From Planctomycetota bacterium (GTDB taxonomy: Bacteria > Planctomycetota > Phycisphaerae > UBA1845): DNA of 35,117 nucleotides. Location of the stretch: positions 48,958-84,074 of the forward strand of contig JACQXM010000013.1 in NCBI GenBank assembly GCA_016208685.1, read 5' to 3'. Positions within the stretch are counted from its first letter, which is position 1. Each line of letters begins with the position of its first letter. The notes beneath the pieces are model-generated. The model had not been told where the DNA came from, ran no database searches, and saw only the letters and a program-made list of their open reading frames with translations. The translations under genes were made by a program, and so were the position numbers. Below are positions 26,179 through 34,900 of the stretch, in pieces.

Positions 26179-27006
26179 TCAGCGCTGGGCGGGTCGCCGC
26201 GCCGGCGCGAAGTCGTCCGTCTTCTCGAACCCTTCGGGCACCACGAGTTTGAAGTCAGCGTCACTGAGCTTGGGATCGACCACCAGCTCGGTGATGATCT
26301 GTTCCGTGGCGCCCTTCTCGTCACCCGTGCCCGCGCGGAGGCGATCCACACGGCGAGGGAGGAAGTCCTTTTTGGAGAAGTACCAGACGGCGTCGAGGTT
26401 GGCGCGGTAATGGACGTGTATCTCGTAACACTCCTCGTCGCCCACCTTCACCGTGCCCTTGATCTGCGCCTTTTCGCTGTTCACTTCGTGGTCGAAGGGC
26501 GTGGGGTGGGCATACTCTATCATGTTCATCTGCTGGACGGCGAAACTGCCGTCTCCGCCCACGACCCCGGGATCGAGGTCGGCGTACACCAGCTTCTTGG
26601 CGGGGTCGATGAGGTAGTACTGCTCACCGTCGTTCCCGACGGTGAATTCGCGGGTCTCGGCGGACGCGGGCCCTTCCAGCTTGGCCTGGATGCGGAACTT
26701 CGCCTGCTCGCCCTTGCCGCTAACGACCACGGCGCCCTCGCATTTGGGCATCCGCGGCGCCAACGAGCCTGTGCCCTGGAAACTCACCTTATAGCGCGCC
26801 GCCTTGACCGCCTTGGTGGCCTCGTTGACCTTCTTGAGGACCTCGACCGCTTCCTGGTGCGCCGGGTCGTCCTTGGAGGCCGGTGCGGCGGCGGGTTTCT
26901 CCTCCGTGGGCGCGTCCTTCTTGGGCTCGACCGGCTTCCCGGGGTCCTGCGCGAAGGCGGTCGCCGCGATCAACCATCCGAACGTTGCTACTAGGTTCCG
27001 GAGCAT
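26179..27006 (-). CDS. Exported LolA/DUF2092-like protein
   Basis: The 275-residue precursor has a signal peptide (LVATFGWLIAATAFAQ, cleavage after AFA near residue 18) and then a Lys/Pro/Ala-rich linker to about residue 48. The remainder looks like the half-barrel fold of LolA/LolB and DUF2092 proteins: a helix (HQEAVEVLKKVNEATKAVK), then repeated strands (ARYKVSFQGTGSL, AKFRIQAKLEG, EQYYLIDPAKKLVYAD, ECYEIHVHYRANLDAVWYF, LPRRVDRL). The C-terminal DADFKLVVPEGFEKTDDF is the usual closing motif in that group. These proteins bind lipid or lipoprotein in the periplasm, but the ligand here is unknown. ATG 27006 is preceded by GGAG at eight to nine bases. Confidence 0.8.
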   Translation of the reverse strand: MLRNLVATFGWLIAATAFAQDPGKPVEPKKDAPTEEKPAAAPASKDDPAHQEAVEVLKKVNEATKAVKAARYKVSFQGTGSLAPRMPKCEGAVVVSGKGEQAKFRIQAKLEGPASAETREFTVGNDGEQYYLIDPAKKLVYADLDPGVVGGDGSFAVQQMNMIEYAHPTPFDHEVNSEKAQIKGTVKVGDEECYEIHVHYRANLDAVWYFSKKDFLPRRVDRLRAGTGDEKGATEQIITELVVDPKLSDADFKLVVPEGFEKTDDFAPARRPAQR

Positions 27007-27283
27007 CGTCGATTCTCCATTCAGGGAACGAAGCGCGAGCCGCACCTACGCATTTGAACGGGCTCGCATGCGCGGCTATCGTAACCTGAAGGGACAGGGG
27101 CAGGTAGTGCCCCGAAAGCATTGAACTGTCGGAATTTGTGCTGCCGAGGCCCGGAGCCGGGAGCGCGGCGCCCCGCCCGCGGCACTCCCGCCCCCCGGGG
27201 GAATCGGGCTAACGTGCTTCGAAGGCCGCAACCGAGAAAGTGGAAGAGATCGCCCCGATGGGCGGTCCGGAGGTATCCGCACC

Positions 27284-27835
27284 ATGACCAGTCGAATGCG
27301 TGTGATCGGGTCAGCGTGCCTGGCGCTGGTCGCCGGCGGTTGCCACGACGGCGGCTTCTCGTTTGATTACGCCGAAGGCCGCAAGGGGAAAGTGACGCAT
27401 GTCGCGGCGCATATATGCAGCGACCATTGCGCGCACTACTACGAGGGCTCGCGGGTGGTCGTGATCCGCGGCGTGCACCGGCACGGACCCGGCTGCGGAC
27501 ACTTCTTCGACGGCGCCCACTGGGTGCTGGTGACGCACGCGCCGCCGCCGACCACGGTCGTGGTGCATGAACCCGCGCCGCGGCCCACGGTGGTGATTCA
27601 GGAGCCGCAGCCGCGCACCACGGTCGTCGTCCGCCAGCCGCAACCACGCCCGCCGGTGGTCATCGCGCCACCGCCGACCAAGCGGGTGGTCGTGACCGAA
27701 CATCGCCACGGTCCCGGCTGCGGGCACGCCTTCGACAGGGCGGGAAACAAGTGGGTGGCCGGGGGCCACGGACACGTGCACCGCCCCGGCTGCGGACACG
27801 TGTATGTCGGCGGGCGCTGGACGGTGGCGCGCTAA
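27284..27835 (+). CDS. Lipoprotein with HxHxPGCGH repeats, possible metal binder
   Basis: This 183-residue protein has a lipoprotein-type signal (ACLALVAGGC, with Cys at residue 20). It carries three clear copies of a His/Cys repeat: HRHGPGCGH at 65-73, HRHGPGCGH at 140-148 and HVHRPGCGH at 164-172. Each is followed by an aromatic residue, a short Gly turn and Trp-Val. A diverged fourth copy, HICSDHCAHYY, is at 43-53. Each unit offers three His and one Cys, enough to bind Zn, Cu or Ni. Residues 86-135 are a Pro-rich linker with recurring TVVV/PVVI strands. I know no named family. Translation probably starts at ATG 27284, with GGAGG ten bases upstream. The stop is only 11 bases from the converging 87-residue gene. 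Confidence 0.8.
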   Translation: MTSRMRVIGSACLALVAGGCHDGGFSFDYAEGRKGKVTHVAAHICSDHCAHYYEGSRVVVIRGVHRHGPGCGHFFDGAHWVLVTHAPPPTTVVVHEPAPRPTVVIQEPQPRTTVVVRQPQPRPPVVIAPPPTKRVVVTEHRHGPGCGHAFDRAGNKWVAGGHGHVHRPGCGHVYVGGRWTVAR

Positions 27836-27846
27836 ACTACAAACCG

Positions 27847-28110
27847 CTACGTGGTCCCGGTGGGTTCTATGCGGGCGATCGACGTCGCGTCGTCGACCAC
27901 CAGCAGGGTGCGCTCACCATCGGCCTTTCGCAGCCTGAGCCGGTTCAGCCATAGCCGGTCATTCCGGCCATGCGCGTACCAACTCCCCGTGGGAAGCGCC
28001 TCCCAAGCCTCGACCACTCCCACGCACTCCACGAGCAATGGCTTGCCCATGCGATGGATCGTCTGCTGGACGCGCACAGGCGTGCCCGGCGGAAAGATGG
28101 AGTCTATCAT
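27847..28110 (-). CDS. Small 87-residue protein of unknown function
   Basis: The translation is compact and beta-rich: TPVRVQQTIHRMGKPLLVEC, then VGVVEAWEALPTGSWYAHG, then RNDRLWLNRLRLRKADGE, then a hydrophobic final strand. I recall similar short proteins in planctomycetes with the pattern GSWFAHxxNDKLWLDRLxLRKxDGE, so I take it as a real conserved gene, but no function is known to me. No signal peptide or membrane segment is present. The ATG at 28110 lacks a clear ribosome binding site. It lies downstream of two tiny membrane-protein genes on the same strand and may share their transcript. Confidence 0.72.
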   Translation of the reverse strand: MIDSIFPPGTPVRVQQTIHRMGKPLLVECVGVVEAWEALPTGSWYAHGRNDRLWLNRLRLRKADGERTLLVVDDATSIARIEPTGTT

Positions 28111-28213
28111 GGGCTCGACGCAAACTCACCGCTCGTTCCGGCGGCGCGGCATGCCGGCGAAGTGACGCCGGCGCGCCGTCACGCCTCCTGAGTCCGGGCG
28201 CGGCGGAAGGGCA

Positions 28214-28294
28214 TCAACGGGTCTGAATCAGAAAGTCCAACAGGCCGAAAACCAATGCCAGCACCAAGGCGGCCACTCCGACGAATAACGACAT
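28214..28294 (-). CDS. Tiny 26-residue membrane protein
   Basis: ATG 28294 opens a 26-codon frame encoding almost only hydrophobic residues (LFVGVAALVLALVFGLLDF) and ending in the polar tail IQTR, a single transmembrane helix. An excellent ribosome binding site, AGGGAGG (28310-28304), lies nine bases upstream. The start is also preceded by an out-of-register ATG within the spacer. No function is known; by topology it could be a small regulator of a membrane enzyme or transporter, or a toxin-like peptide. It is one of a pair with the gene at 28503-28586. Confidence 0.6.
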   Translation of the reverse strand: MSLFVGVAALVLALVFGLLDFLIQTR

Positions 28295-28502
28295 CGCATC
28301 AGTCCTCCCTAACAGCGTGACGCTCAACACGGGCGTGGAACGGTAGCGGGCATCCGACCCGCCGAGCGGCTGGGGGCCGCCGCCGCCACCCGGCGACAAC
28401 GCCCAACGGCGCCTCGCCGCGCCCGGCAACAAAACGGACGCCGGTTCGAGAACGGCGCTGTAACCACCGGCAAACCGGCCGGCGCCGGCTCGACGGCAGC
28501 CC

Positions 28503-28586
28503 CTACGCCGTGCGCACCAATCCCGCCAGCGTTCCGAAGAACAACGAACCGAAGAACACAATTGCCGCAATGATCGCGCCGAACAT
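28503..28586 (-). CDS. Tiny 27-residue membrane protein
   Basis: ATG 28586 opens a 27-codon frame whose product (MFGAIIAAIVFFGSLFFGTL, then a short tail ending VRTA) is one hydrophobic helix. AAAGGAG (28598-28592) is a strong ribosome binding site five bases upstream. The overall plan matches the neighbouring 26-residue protein: start, about 20 hydrophobic residues, then a short tail with one Arg. The residue identity is too low to claim duplication. The 208 bases between the two hold no other gene I can support. Confidence 0.6.
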   Translation of the reverse strand: MFGAIIAAIVFFGSLFFGTLAGLVRTA

Positions 28587-29049
28587 CAGGACTCCTTTCC
28601 GATTCAGCACCGCGCAGCCACGACCCGCGGCAGGCTAGCGGATCGGCACGCGGCGGGCAAGTGGGCGCCCCGAGTGCGGGGCTCAGGGCCGCGCCTGGCC
28701 ATCAACGGGCCGCAGGCGAATCGACCCGCGACCCCGGCGTCGCGTGGACGCGGCGCCGGGCCCTCCACGTGCCCGCACCCGCCGATGGCGCCCGTGCACG
28801 CCCGCCGCGGGTCGAAAGCCGCCGGGTCGTCGGCGTTACGCGCTTGGCCGTTCAGCGATTCGTATTCCCGCGGATCTCGGGGTACACACCAACGTCCGAT
28901 AGCCCGGGAATCTCGTTTGACTTTGACGCCCGTGCGGGCGACAATGCAGATTAGCCGCCAACGTGGATTCACGGGACTCGTATCACGGAAGCAGTGTTTG
29001 TTTCTAACAGGCCCAGCGATGGCGGGCGTTTTTGCAGAGGTTTTGTATC
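28587..29049. other. 463-base intergenic region before the cold-shock gene
   Basis: The left 300 bases are GC-rich and hold no gene with a ribosome binding site; open frames on both strands appear to be chance. The right end carries the cold-shock promoter and leader. No promoter for the two reverse tiny genes is obvious. Confidence 0.5.
28917..28945 (+). promoter_or_regulatory. Promoter of the cold-shock gene
   Basis: TTGACT (28917-28922), a 17-base spacer and GACAAT (28940-28945) form a good sigma-70-type promoter. The start of transcription near 28952 leaves a leader of about 98 bases before the ATG, a length compatible with the long structured leaders of cold-induced csp genes. Confidence 0.65.
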
Positions 29050-29253
29050 ATGCCTAAAGGAACGGTGAAGTGGTTTAACGACACCAAGGGGTTCGGCTTC
29101 ATCAGCCAGGATGAGGGGGAGGACGTGTTCGTCCATCACTCCGAGATCAAGGTTGATGGGTACCGGACTCTCAAGGAGGGGTCCAAGGTGGAGTTCGACG
29201 TAACGCAGGGCGAGAAGGGTCCGAAGGCTACCAACGTACGGCCGGTCCAGTAA
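29050..29253 (+). CDS. Cold-shock protein (CspA family)
   Basis: This 67-residue single-domain OB-fold protein binds single-stranded RNA and DNA and melts mRNA structure. It opens with [20 protein letters not shown], including the RNP1 motif KGFGFI. RNP2 is VFVHHSEI. The usual ending [12 protein letters not shown] is intact, so length and motifs are fully normal. ATG 29050 is chosen because the family always begins M-x-x-G-x-V-K-W-F-N; AGAGG lies about nine bases upstream. The gene is monocistronic, with its own promoter and an intrinsic terminator. Whether it is cold-induced or constitutive cannot be told from sequence. Confidence 0.97.
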   Translation: MPKGTVKWFNDTKGFGFISQDEGEDVFVHHSEIKVDGYRTLKEGSKVEFDVTQGEKGPKATNVRPVQ

Positions 29254-29278
29254 GCGCCGTACCGTCGCTTGACTCTGG

Positions 29279-29314
29279 GGGCGCTGTCGCACGAGACGCG
29301 ACGGCGCCCTTTTT
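29279..29314 (+). terminator. Intrinsic terminator of the cold-shock gene
   Basis: GGGCGCTGTCGC (29279-29290) pairs with GCGACGGCGCCC (29298-29309) across 12 positions with one G-T wobble and a seven-base loop. TTTTT (29310-29314) follows directly. It is the only canonical terminator I find in the window. Confidence 0.92.
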
Positions 29315-29530
29315 CTTTGCGCCGGCTGCGCCCGCCGCGCCCACTCTCAGACGCTCTCCGAGGAACACCGGAACCGCGTCGTGATTCGCTCCCGTCCGTA
29401 AGTCGCTGCAAGCAGGACGTCCACTCGTCCAAAACCGCCGACCCCAGCGCTATGGCTCTATAGGACCGAGGCGGGAACGCCGCGTCGCCCCGGCGACCAC
29501 GCCGCAGCCCGTCCCGAAGGGAGAGCCAAC

Positions 29531-32500
29531 GTGTTTCATGTTCAACGCGCACCCGTCGCGCTGATCGCTCGCGCCACTTTCTCTGGCGTATTGGTTCTTG
29601 GCGCCCCGGTCGGAGCGCTCACCGGTGAGTCACCCGTGGGCCGGTTCCTGACCGGCGCGGAGCCGGCGCGGCACGACATTGCAGGCGGCAGCCGGCTGCG
29701 CATCTTCGGCGAGGATACCTGGGGCGGGTTTCAGCCCGGCTACTCGGTGGAGGTCAACGGAATGGCGCTGGCCGACCTCGAGGTGCTCTCTCCGACGACG
29801 ATGACCGGGTTGGTCCCACCGAACGCGGTCGGCCAGTATGACCTGGTACTGCTGGACGCGGCGGGGGCGGTCCTGGACACGCTGCCCGGCGCCGTGGAGT
29901 ATATTCTTACGCCGCTGCCGCCGGTGGAGGACATCTCCGTAACGCGACTAAGCGCCGTCTCGGTGCGTCTGTCGTGGTCAAATCCGACCTTCAACGATCG
30001 CATCCGCATTCGCCGCAACGGGACCGCGGTTGCCACACTCGCCGGCGACGCGACGCAATACACCGATACGCTCCCCTCGCCCCCTACCTCCGCTGTCGTC
30101 TATGAACTCACCGCGGAGTCGGGGCTGCGCAGCTCCTCGCCCGCGACCGTCAGCTTCCTGCCGTGGCGCGACGAATGTCTGCCCATCCTGGGCACGGGCG
30201 GCAGCGGACGGGCGAGCGGGTTTTGGGCAGCCCTGGTTTCGGGCGGCCCGGAGCTGCAAATGTGCTTCCATCTGGCGCAGGATGCCCCGGCGGTGCTCTT
30301 CCAGGTGTACATGAGGAGGGTGCGCGCCCCCGGTCAGCTCAAGTGTCGCGTGCGCTCCATCGACCCGCCGCACGACGTGCTGGGCCCCGCCTACGACGGC
30401 ATCGGTGTTGAGGATTTCGAGCTGTTCCGCGCCGACTACACGGAAGCCGTGCTGCCCGCCCCCCTGGCCACGGGCGACTACATCGTCGCCTTCTACTCCG
30501 ATGGCGTTGCCCCCAACCAGTGGTCGTACGAGCTGCAACTGGACGGCGACGTCGAAAACCCCGGCGACCCCTGCCCGCCTCCGTTCTATCCCATGCTCAA
30601 GATCACGCCACTTTGCAACAACCTGCCACCAACGGTGCTCGATATCACCTCCGAGCCGCCCCACCTCGGAGCAGAAGCAGATCCGGACCGTTTCGACTTC
30701 GGCCGGGCAATCGTTGCGGAACTGGGCCGCACTCTCATTGCCGACGCCGTCGACTTCGACGGTGCGGTCGTGGCATACGGCTGGACCTTCAGCTTCGCCT
30801 GTGATCGCCAGCCGGGTGAGGACGAGGCAATGTGCCTGGAGCGCTGTCGCGCCGAGGGCCGATGTCTGGACGCGGGCAATTCGGCGGGAAACTCCCTGCT
30901 CTACAACTTCCCCTATGTCGGAACCTGGACGGTGGGCGTCACGGTGACCGACAACGCCGGAGCCACGGCCTTCGCCTCGGAAACGCTGTGGGTGGACGTC
31001 TACACCGTGCCCCCGGACTGCGGCGAGCCGCCGGATATCTACGATCGCCTTGAGCCCGATATTGACGACCCCTTCTACGCCGTGCGCTACATTCCCGACA
31101 TCAACGATTCCCTCGGCGCCGTCAACCAGAAATACGAGGTGAAGGTCACGCCCTCCAATTGCGCCGCGATCGAGTCCGTGGACCTTGTCCTCAGTGATCC
31201 CGTCAATGGAACCATGTACCTTCCCCTGGAGGGTGTTTCGATAGTGCCGGGGAGCGAAGATGCCGCGACCGGTTCCGCGCGCTACCAGGCGGCGTTCAAT
31301 ATGAGTGATCTGGGATATCGTGACCGGTTTGAACTAACCGCCACGGCAACCGGCGACGACGGACGTCAGAGCACGCGCACCTGGGAGATTCCCATGTGCG
31401 TGCTGCCGCTACTCTTCGATTCCGACCACAATGATGTGGATTTCGTGGACACCACGGTGGAGTATGACAGCACCCAAAATCGCTATGACATTGCGGCGCG
31501 GCTTCCGGACGGGCCGGTGCTGGATCTGCCGCTAGATCTCGATGATCTCGGCATCCATCTGGACAATGTCGTCGACGCCTATCTGGAGTTCAACGAATAC
31601 CTGGACGACGAGTTCTGGCATCCGCAGTCCTTCGAAGGAAATCTCAAAGCCACACTACTCAGTCTCGATCTTTTCGACAAGGACTGGGAGGTGCCGCTGG
31701 AAGGACCAGTGGCATACGGGTGCGATGATTACGAAATCCAATATCACGCCAACAACATCGACATCTACAGCGACGACTGGTCCTGGGAGGTGTTCGATAC
31801 CACGCTCTGGGAGGGCTTTGTGGGCCCGGTGCACGTGCGAGTCCGTGGCAGTCTGGACGTGGGGCTGGGCGTGGACGTGGAGGTCCGCGAGGTCCGCCTG
31901 ATTGTGCGGACCGTGCAGGAGGCCGGCGATCCCGTGGTGGAGATCGGCGTAATCATCGTCCCCGCGGTCGAGGCCTGGGCGGAGGGGGAGATCCGCGTCG
32001 AGGTGTTCTTCGGTCTGGCATCCGCGTCCGTGCTGCTTCGCCCCACCCTGGGCATCGAGTTTCCCATTGAATTGCAAGGCGCACTGCCCCCCCTTGCGCT
32101 CAATGTGACGGTCGACGAATGCTTCACCCTCAAACTGGATATTAAAGTTCGCGCCTGCGCCGATCTACCCTTTGTGGGCGAGGAATGTGTGAGCAGTAAC
32201 TGGATGAACATTTTCGACGAGGAATTCGGTGACGCCTGCGGCGCCGCCCTGGCCTCGGTGGAACTCCGCGGGCCAGCCTCCGACCGGCCGTCCGATCTGA
32301 AATACCCCTCGCTCGCCGTCTCGCCGGACGGTTCGGCGGCCATGGCGGTTTTCGTGGACGATACCGACCCCGACCCCGCCGTGTACACACCCGAGCTGTT
32401 CTACGCCTACGACGACGGACCGGGGTTCGCTCCGCCCCTGCCGCTGTACGCCGCGAGGGACGCCTACACGCAGCGCGACTCGAATGTGGTCTTTCTCAGC

Positions 32501-34900
32501 AACACCCAGGCGCTTGCGGTTTGGACCCAGGGGCGCCTGACCCGGGCCCAGGTGGCCGCCCTGTCCCAGGACGCTGCCGGAGCCAACGCCGGTTTCAAGA
32601 ACCAGGACATCTACTTCGCGCGGTGGAACGAGGTAGGCGGATGGCAGGCGCCGCAGGCGCTCACCAACGATGCCACACCGTCGCCGCGCCTGCCCGACGG
32701 CAAGCCCGCGGTGGCGGCCATCCCCGGCGACGACGCCGCCTGGGTCGTCTGGGTCCGCGCCGACCACGAGGACCTCTTCAACGTCAATGGTGACGCGAAC
32801 CTGCGCGCCCTGTCCATCTTCGCACGCAAGGTCGACGCCGGCGTTCCGGGGCCCATGTTCAAGATCACTTCGGACGACGCCGCCAACCCCGCGGCGGACA
32901 TCCAGCCCACGGTGACCGTCTCGCCCAGCGGGAACGTGGCGATCGCCATCTGGGTGCGCGACATGGATGGCGACTTCGACACCCCCACGGACCGCCGTCT
33001 CTTGTACTCACTCAGTTTTGGCGCCGCGTGGACCCCGCCCGTGATCCTCACGAATCCGGCACAACTACCTGGCGTGCTCATGCCCAGCGTTGCCCTGGGA
33101 AGCGACGACGATGGCATGGTGGTCTTCACAGCGCGCGAGGTCGCCGCGGATGGCCGCATCGCGGGCGAGGGCAACAAAGACCTCGTCTACGCCATCGAGT
33201 TTCGCAACACCGTCGCCCAGGCTCCCCAGCCGCTGACTGTACCGACGGAGAAACGCAGCAATCGACTCTTCAACGGCGTCTACGGTCGCGACCCGGTGGT
33301 GCGCTATCTGGACGCCCACCATGCGGCCGTCGTGTTCCGCAGCTTTGACGGCTTCGGGCGCAGCGGCGGCGACGGCGAGGTGGGCATCGCCACCGTCGAC
33401 CTCTCCCAGCCCTCACCGCGCTGGTCCCACGCCCGGGTGATCACCGACGACGACCACCGCGACTGGGACATCGCCGCGGGCGTCGGTCCCAGTTGCATCC
33501 GCACCGTCCGCGACTCGACCAACAGCCCGCCCGGGTTCCACGGTATGGTGTTCCAGGACATCGACCCCAAATCGGATATCGTCGTCGACGGCATACGCCT
33601 CTCCAATCCCCACGCCCCCGCGGGCAGCTCCGTGGAAGCCACCGTCGTCGTGCGGAACGGCGGACTTCTGGCACCAACGATGACCGCACCCGCGACCCTG
33701 CGCTTCGGCAGCGTAGTGGCGAACGTGCTCCAGGAATTGGCCGCGGTACCGTTCCTGTTCACCGCGGCGCCCGACATGACCCAGGAGTTCACGTTCACCC
33801 TGATCGTGCCCCAGGAACTGACGCACCTGCGGGCGATGGTCGACCCCATCCCTGCGGAGGCCAGCGCCGCCAACAACGTCGCCGATACCATCCTCGGCAT
33901 ACTGCCGCCCACGGGCGCAACCTGCGAAAACCTTCAGAGCGACGGGCGGCCGCGCGTCGGTTTGGGCTGGGAGAACGCCGAGCTCTATGACGCGATTTGC
34001 GTCTACCGCGACGGGCGGCTGGTGACACAGCTCGCCGGACGCCATGAGTCGTTCCTGGACAGCGACGTTTCCCCCGGCCTGCACCAATGGTCCGTCCGCG
34101 GGAAGATCGGCCTGGCGCTCTCCGACCCCCTGGCCGCCGTCTGCAACACCCATGCGCTCCTTCCCGGCGACTATGATCTCGACGCCGATGTGGACGGCGA
34201 CGACTTCGCACCGCTCGCCGACTCCTGCCTTTCCGGGCCCGGCGTGGTGGCCGCGCCGGGCTGCGACCCCTTCGACTTCGACGGCGACGATGACGTCGAT
34301 CTCCGCGACCTGGCCGCGTACCTTCGCGCCTTCACGGGAAATCGCTCACCGAACCTGCTTCGCAATCCCAGCTTCGAGCAGATTCCCGGCAACTTCACCG
34401 GACAGGGGCTCCTGCCCCCTGAGTGGACGGTCATCGTTGATAGCCCGGACACTTACAGCAACGACGGCTCCTTCGGACTGGCACCGGGCGGGTACGGGAA
34501 CTTCACGGGTGTTTTGGCGCAGCACGGGCTCCGCTGGGTGGCCGGCTGGAACATATTGCCTGAGTCGTTCGGCCAGCAGCTCAGCGCCCCGCTTCTGCCC
34601 CACCACGAATACCGGCTGACCGGATGGCTTCACCAGGCGATTCGCCCGGACCTCGCGCACGCAGGCGCCTACGAAGTGCTGTTGGCGACGGCCTCGAACC
34701 TGTCGTCCGGCTTGGTGGTCGGACGGTTCGCCGACACCACGGGGCCGATGTGGGAACGGCGGGTGATCGCCTTCCGCGCGCCGGCCGACGCCGACCAGAG
34801 GCCCTGGCTCATCTTCCGCCCGGTGGCCGCCCATGGCGGCACGGCCGGCTATGCCTATCCGGGGCTGGACAACCTCAATCTGACCCACACCGGCCCGTGA
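29531..34900 (+). CDS. Very large modular secreted protein with dockerin-like module
   Basis: This is a 1789-residue exported protein of unknown function. After a hydrophobic signal (LIARATFSGVLVLGAPVGAL) come, in order: an IPT/TIG-like domain (about 57-127); an FnIII domain (133-205, VSVRLSWSNPTFNDRIRIRR); a beta domain (215-360); a PKD-like domain (370-492, YVGTWTVGVTVTDNAGATAF); and unassigned beta-rich, highly acidic regions (495-910). Then come repeated blades (923-1323, such as YPSLAVSPDGSAAMAVFVDD) suggesting a propeller, a CARDB-like domain (1347-1459), and a second FnIII-like domain (1459-1542). A dockerin-like pair of calcium loops (1543-1605, DYDLDADVDGDDF and DFDGDDDVDLRDL) precedes a C-terminal jelly-roll/CBM-like domain beginning NLLRNPSFEQIPG. 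The start is GTG 29531, with GGGAGA six bases upstream. A cell-surface or extracellular adhesion or binding role is likely. Confidence 0.85.
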   Translation: MFHVQRAPVALIARATFSGVLVLGAPVGALTGESPVGRFLTGAEPARHDIAGGSRLRIFGEDTWGGFQPGYSVEVNGMALADLEVLSPTTMTGLVPPNAVGQYDLVLLDAAGAVLDTLPGAVEYILTPLPPVEDISVTRLSAVSVRLSWSNPTFNDRIRIRRNGTAVATLAGDATQYTDTLPSPPTSAVVYELTAESGLRSSSPATVSFLPWRDECLPILGTGGSGRASGFWAALVSGGPELQMCFHLAQDAPAVLFQVYMRRVRAPGQLKCRVRSIDPPHDVLGPAYDGIGVEDFELFRADYTEAVLPAPLATGDYIVAFYSDGVAPNQWSYELQLDGDVENPGDPCPPPFYPMLKITPLCNNLPPTVLDITSEPPHLGAEADPDRFDFGRAIVAELGRTLIADAVDFDGAVVAYGWTFSFACDRQPGEDEAMCLERCRAEGRCLDAGNSAGNSLLYNFPYVGTWTVGVTVTDNAGATAFASETLWVDVYTVPPDCGEPPDIYDRLEPDIDDPFYAVRYIPDINDSLGAVNQKYEVKVTPSNCAAIESVDLVLSDPVNGTMYLPLEGVSIVPGSEDAATGSARYQAAFNMSDLGYRDRFELTATATGDDGRQSTRTWEIPMCVLPLLFDSDHNDVDFVDTTVEYDSTQNRYDIAARLPDGPVLDLPLDLDDLGIHLDNVVDAYLEFNEYLDDEFWHPQSFEGNLKATLLSLDLFDKDWEVPLEGPVAYGCDDYEIQYHANNIDIYSDDWSWEVFDTTLWEGFVGPVHVRVRGSLDVGLGVDVEVREVRLIVRTVQEAGDPVVEIGVIIVPAVEAWAEGEIRVEVFFGLASASVLLRPTLGIEFPIELQGALPPLALNVTVDECFTLKLDIKVRACADLPFVGEECVSSNWMNIFDEEFGDACGAALASVELRGPASDRPSDLKYPSLAVSPDGSAAMAVFVDDTDPDPAVYTPELFYAYDDGPGFAPPLPLYAARDAYTQRDSNVVFLSNTQALAVWTQGRLTRAQVAALSQDAAGANAGFKNQDIYFARWNEVGGWQAPQALTNDATPSPRLPDGKPAVAAIPGDDAAWVVWVRADHEDLFNVNGDANLRALSIFARKVDAGVPGPMFKITSDDAANPAADIQPTVTVSPSGNVAIAIWVRDMDGDFDTPTDRRLLYSLSFGAAWTPPVILTNPAQLPGVLMPSVALGSDDDGMVVFTAREVAADGRIAGEGNKDLVYAIEFRNTVAQAPQPLTVPTEKRSNRLFNGVYGRDPVVRYLDAHHAAVVFRSFDGFGRSGGDGEVGIATVDLSQPSPRWSHARVITDDDHRDWDIAAGVGPSCIRTVRDSTNSPPGFHGMVFQDIDPKSDIVVDGIRLSNPHAPAGSSVEATVVVRNGGLLAPTMTAPATLRFGSVVANVLQELAAVPFLFTAAPDMTQEFTFTLIVPQELTHLRAMVDPIPAEASAANNVADTILGILPPTGATCENLQSDGRPRVGLGWENAELYDAICVYRDGRLVTQLAGRHESFLDSDVSPGLHQWSVRGKIGLALSDPLAAVCNTHALLPGDYDLDADVDGDDFAPLADSCLSGPGVVAAPGCDPFDFDGDDDVDLRDLAAYLRAFTGNRSPNLLRNPSFEQIPGNFTGQGLLPPEWTVIVDSPDTYSNDGSFGLAPGGYGNFTGVLAQHGLRWVAGWNILPESFGQQLSAPLLPHHEYRLTGWLHQAIRPDLAHAGAYEVLLATASNLSSGLVVGRFADTTGPMWERRVIAFRAPADADQRPWLIFRPVAAHGGTAGYAYPGLDNLNLTHTGP

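Noticed and set aside
28604..28972. Overlapping forward and reverse frames in the gap before the cold-shock gene
   Set aside because: Both are Arg/Pro/Ala-rich, lack ribosome binding sites, and the reverse one runs through the cold-shock promoter.
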